From assembly GCA_904420235.1 (NCBI GenBank), contig CAJFUS010000172.1:1-5454 (forward strand): DNA of 5,454 bases, read 5' to 3'. The translations under genes were made by a program, and so were the position numbers. The first letter of the stretch is position 1, and every line of letters begins with the position of its first letter. Positions 5,436 to 5,454 of this stretch are shown piece after piece. The DNA is from Candidatus Neoanaerotignum tabaqchaliae. Lineage in GTDB: Bacteria > Bacillota > Clostridia > Lachnospirales > Anaerotignaceae. The notes beneath the pieces are model-generated. The model searched no databases. It was not told the DNA's origin and saw only the letters and a program-made list of their open reading frames with translations.

Positions 5436-5454
5436 ATTTTATCCTCCCAAAACT

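Overview
This window looks like a core-genome segment of a low-GC Gram-positive bacterium, most likely a member of the Clostridia. The evidence is the AT-rich base composition, frequent ATA and TAT codons, strong GGAGG/GGTGAG-type ribosome binding sites, two TTG starts, and a YhaM-type nuclease, a family typical of Firmicutes. The genus cannot be decided from the sequence. All six genes lie on the minus strand, so transcription runs from high to low coordinates. No tRNA, rRNA, CRISPR array, transposase or prophage gene is visible.

The first transcription unit (about 5435 down to 3746) encodes an MBL-fold metallohydrolase followed 4 bases later by a calcineurin-like metallophosphoesterase. The ribosome binding site of the second gene overlaps the stop codon of the first. 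A 382-base gene-free stretch follows (3364-3745). It holds several inverted repeats, including a perfect 16-bp stem, and a good promoter for the next unit at about 3400-3428.

The second unit (3363 down to 163) is a tight four-gene operon: yhaM (3'-5' exoribonuclease with OB and HD domains), a 97-residue membrane protein, a 190-residue membrane protein, and rlmD (23S rRNA m5U methyltransferase). The yhaM stop and the next start share a base (TAATG). The two small membrane genes overlap by 8 bases, and rlmD starts 9 bases after the second one ends.

The two small membrane genes are the notable part. Read together they look like one Cas4/RecB-type PD-(D/E)XK nuclease cut in two. The first half carries the N-terminal cysteine/CP motif and the GxxxH motif and ends in a transmembrane helix. 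The second half begins with a transmembrane helix and carries the D...ExK...Q catalytic core and a C-terminal cysteine cluster. The junction resembles the prfB (RF2) +1 recoding site: an SD-like purine run, then GTT TGA C. It can therefore be read either as coupled initiation at a TTG codon or as programmed +1 frameshifting that yields one protein of about 285 residues with a transmembrane hairpin inside the nuclease domain. No other cas genes are present, so any role is probably outside CRISPR adaptation. With YhaM and RlmD as neighbours, a housekeeping nucleic-acid-processing role at the membrane is a reasonable guess but is not shown.
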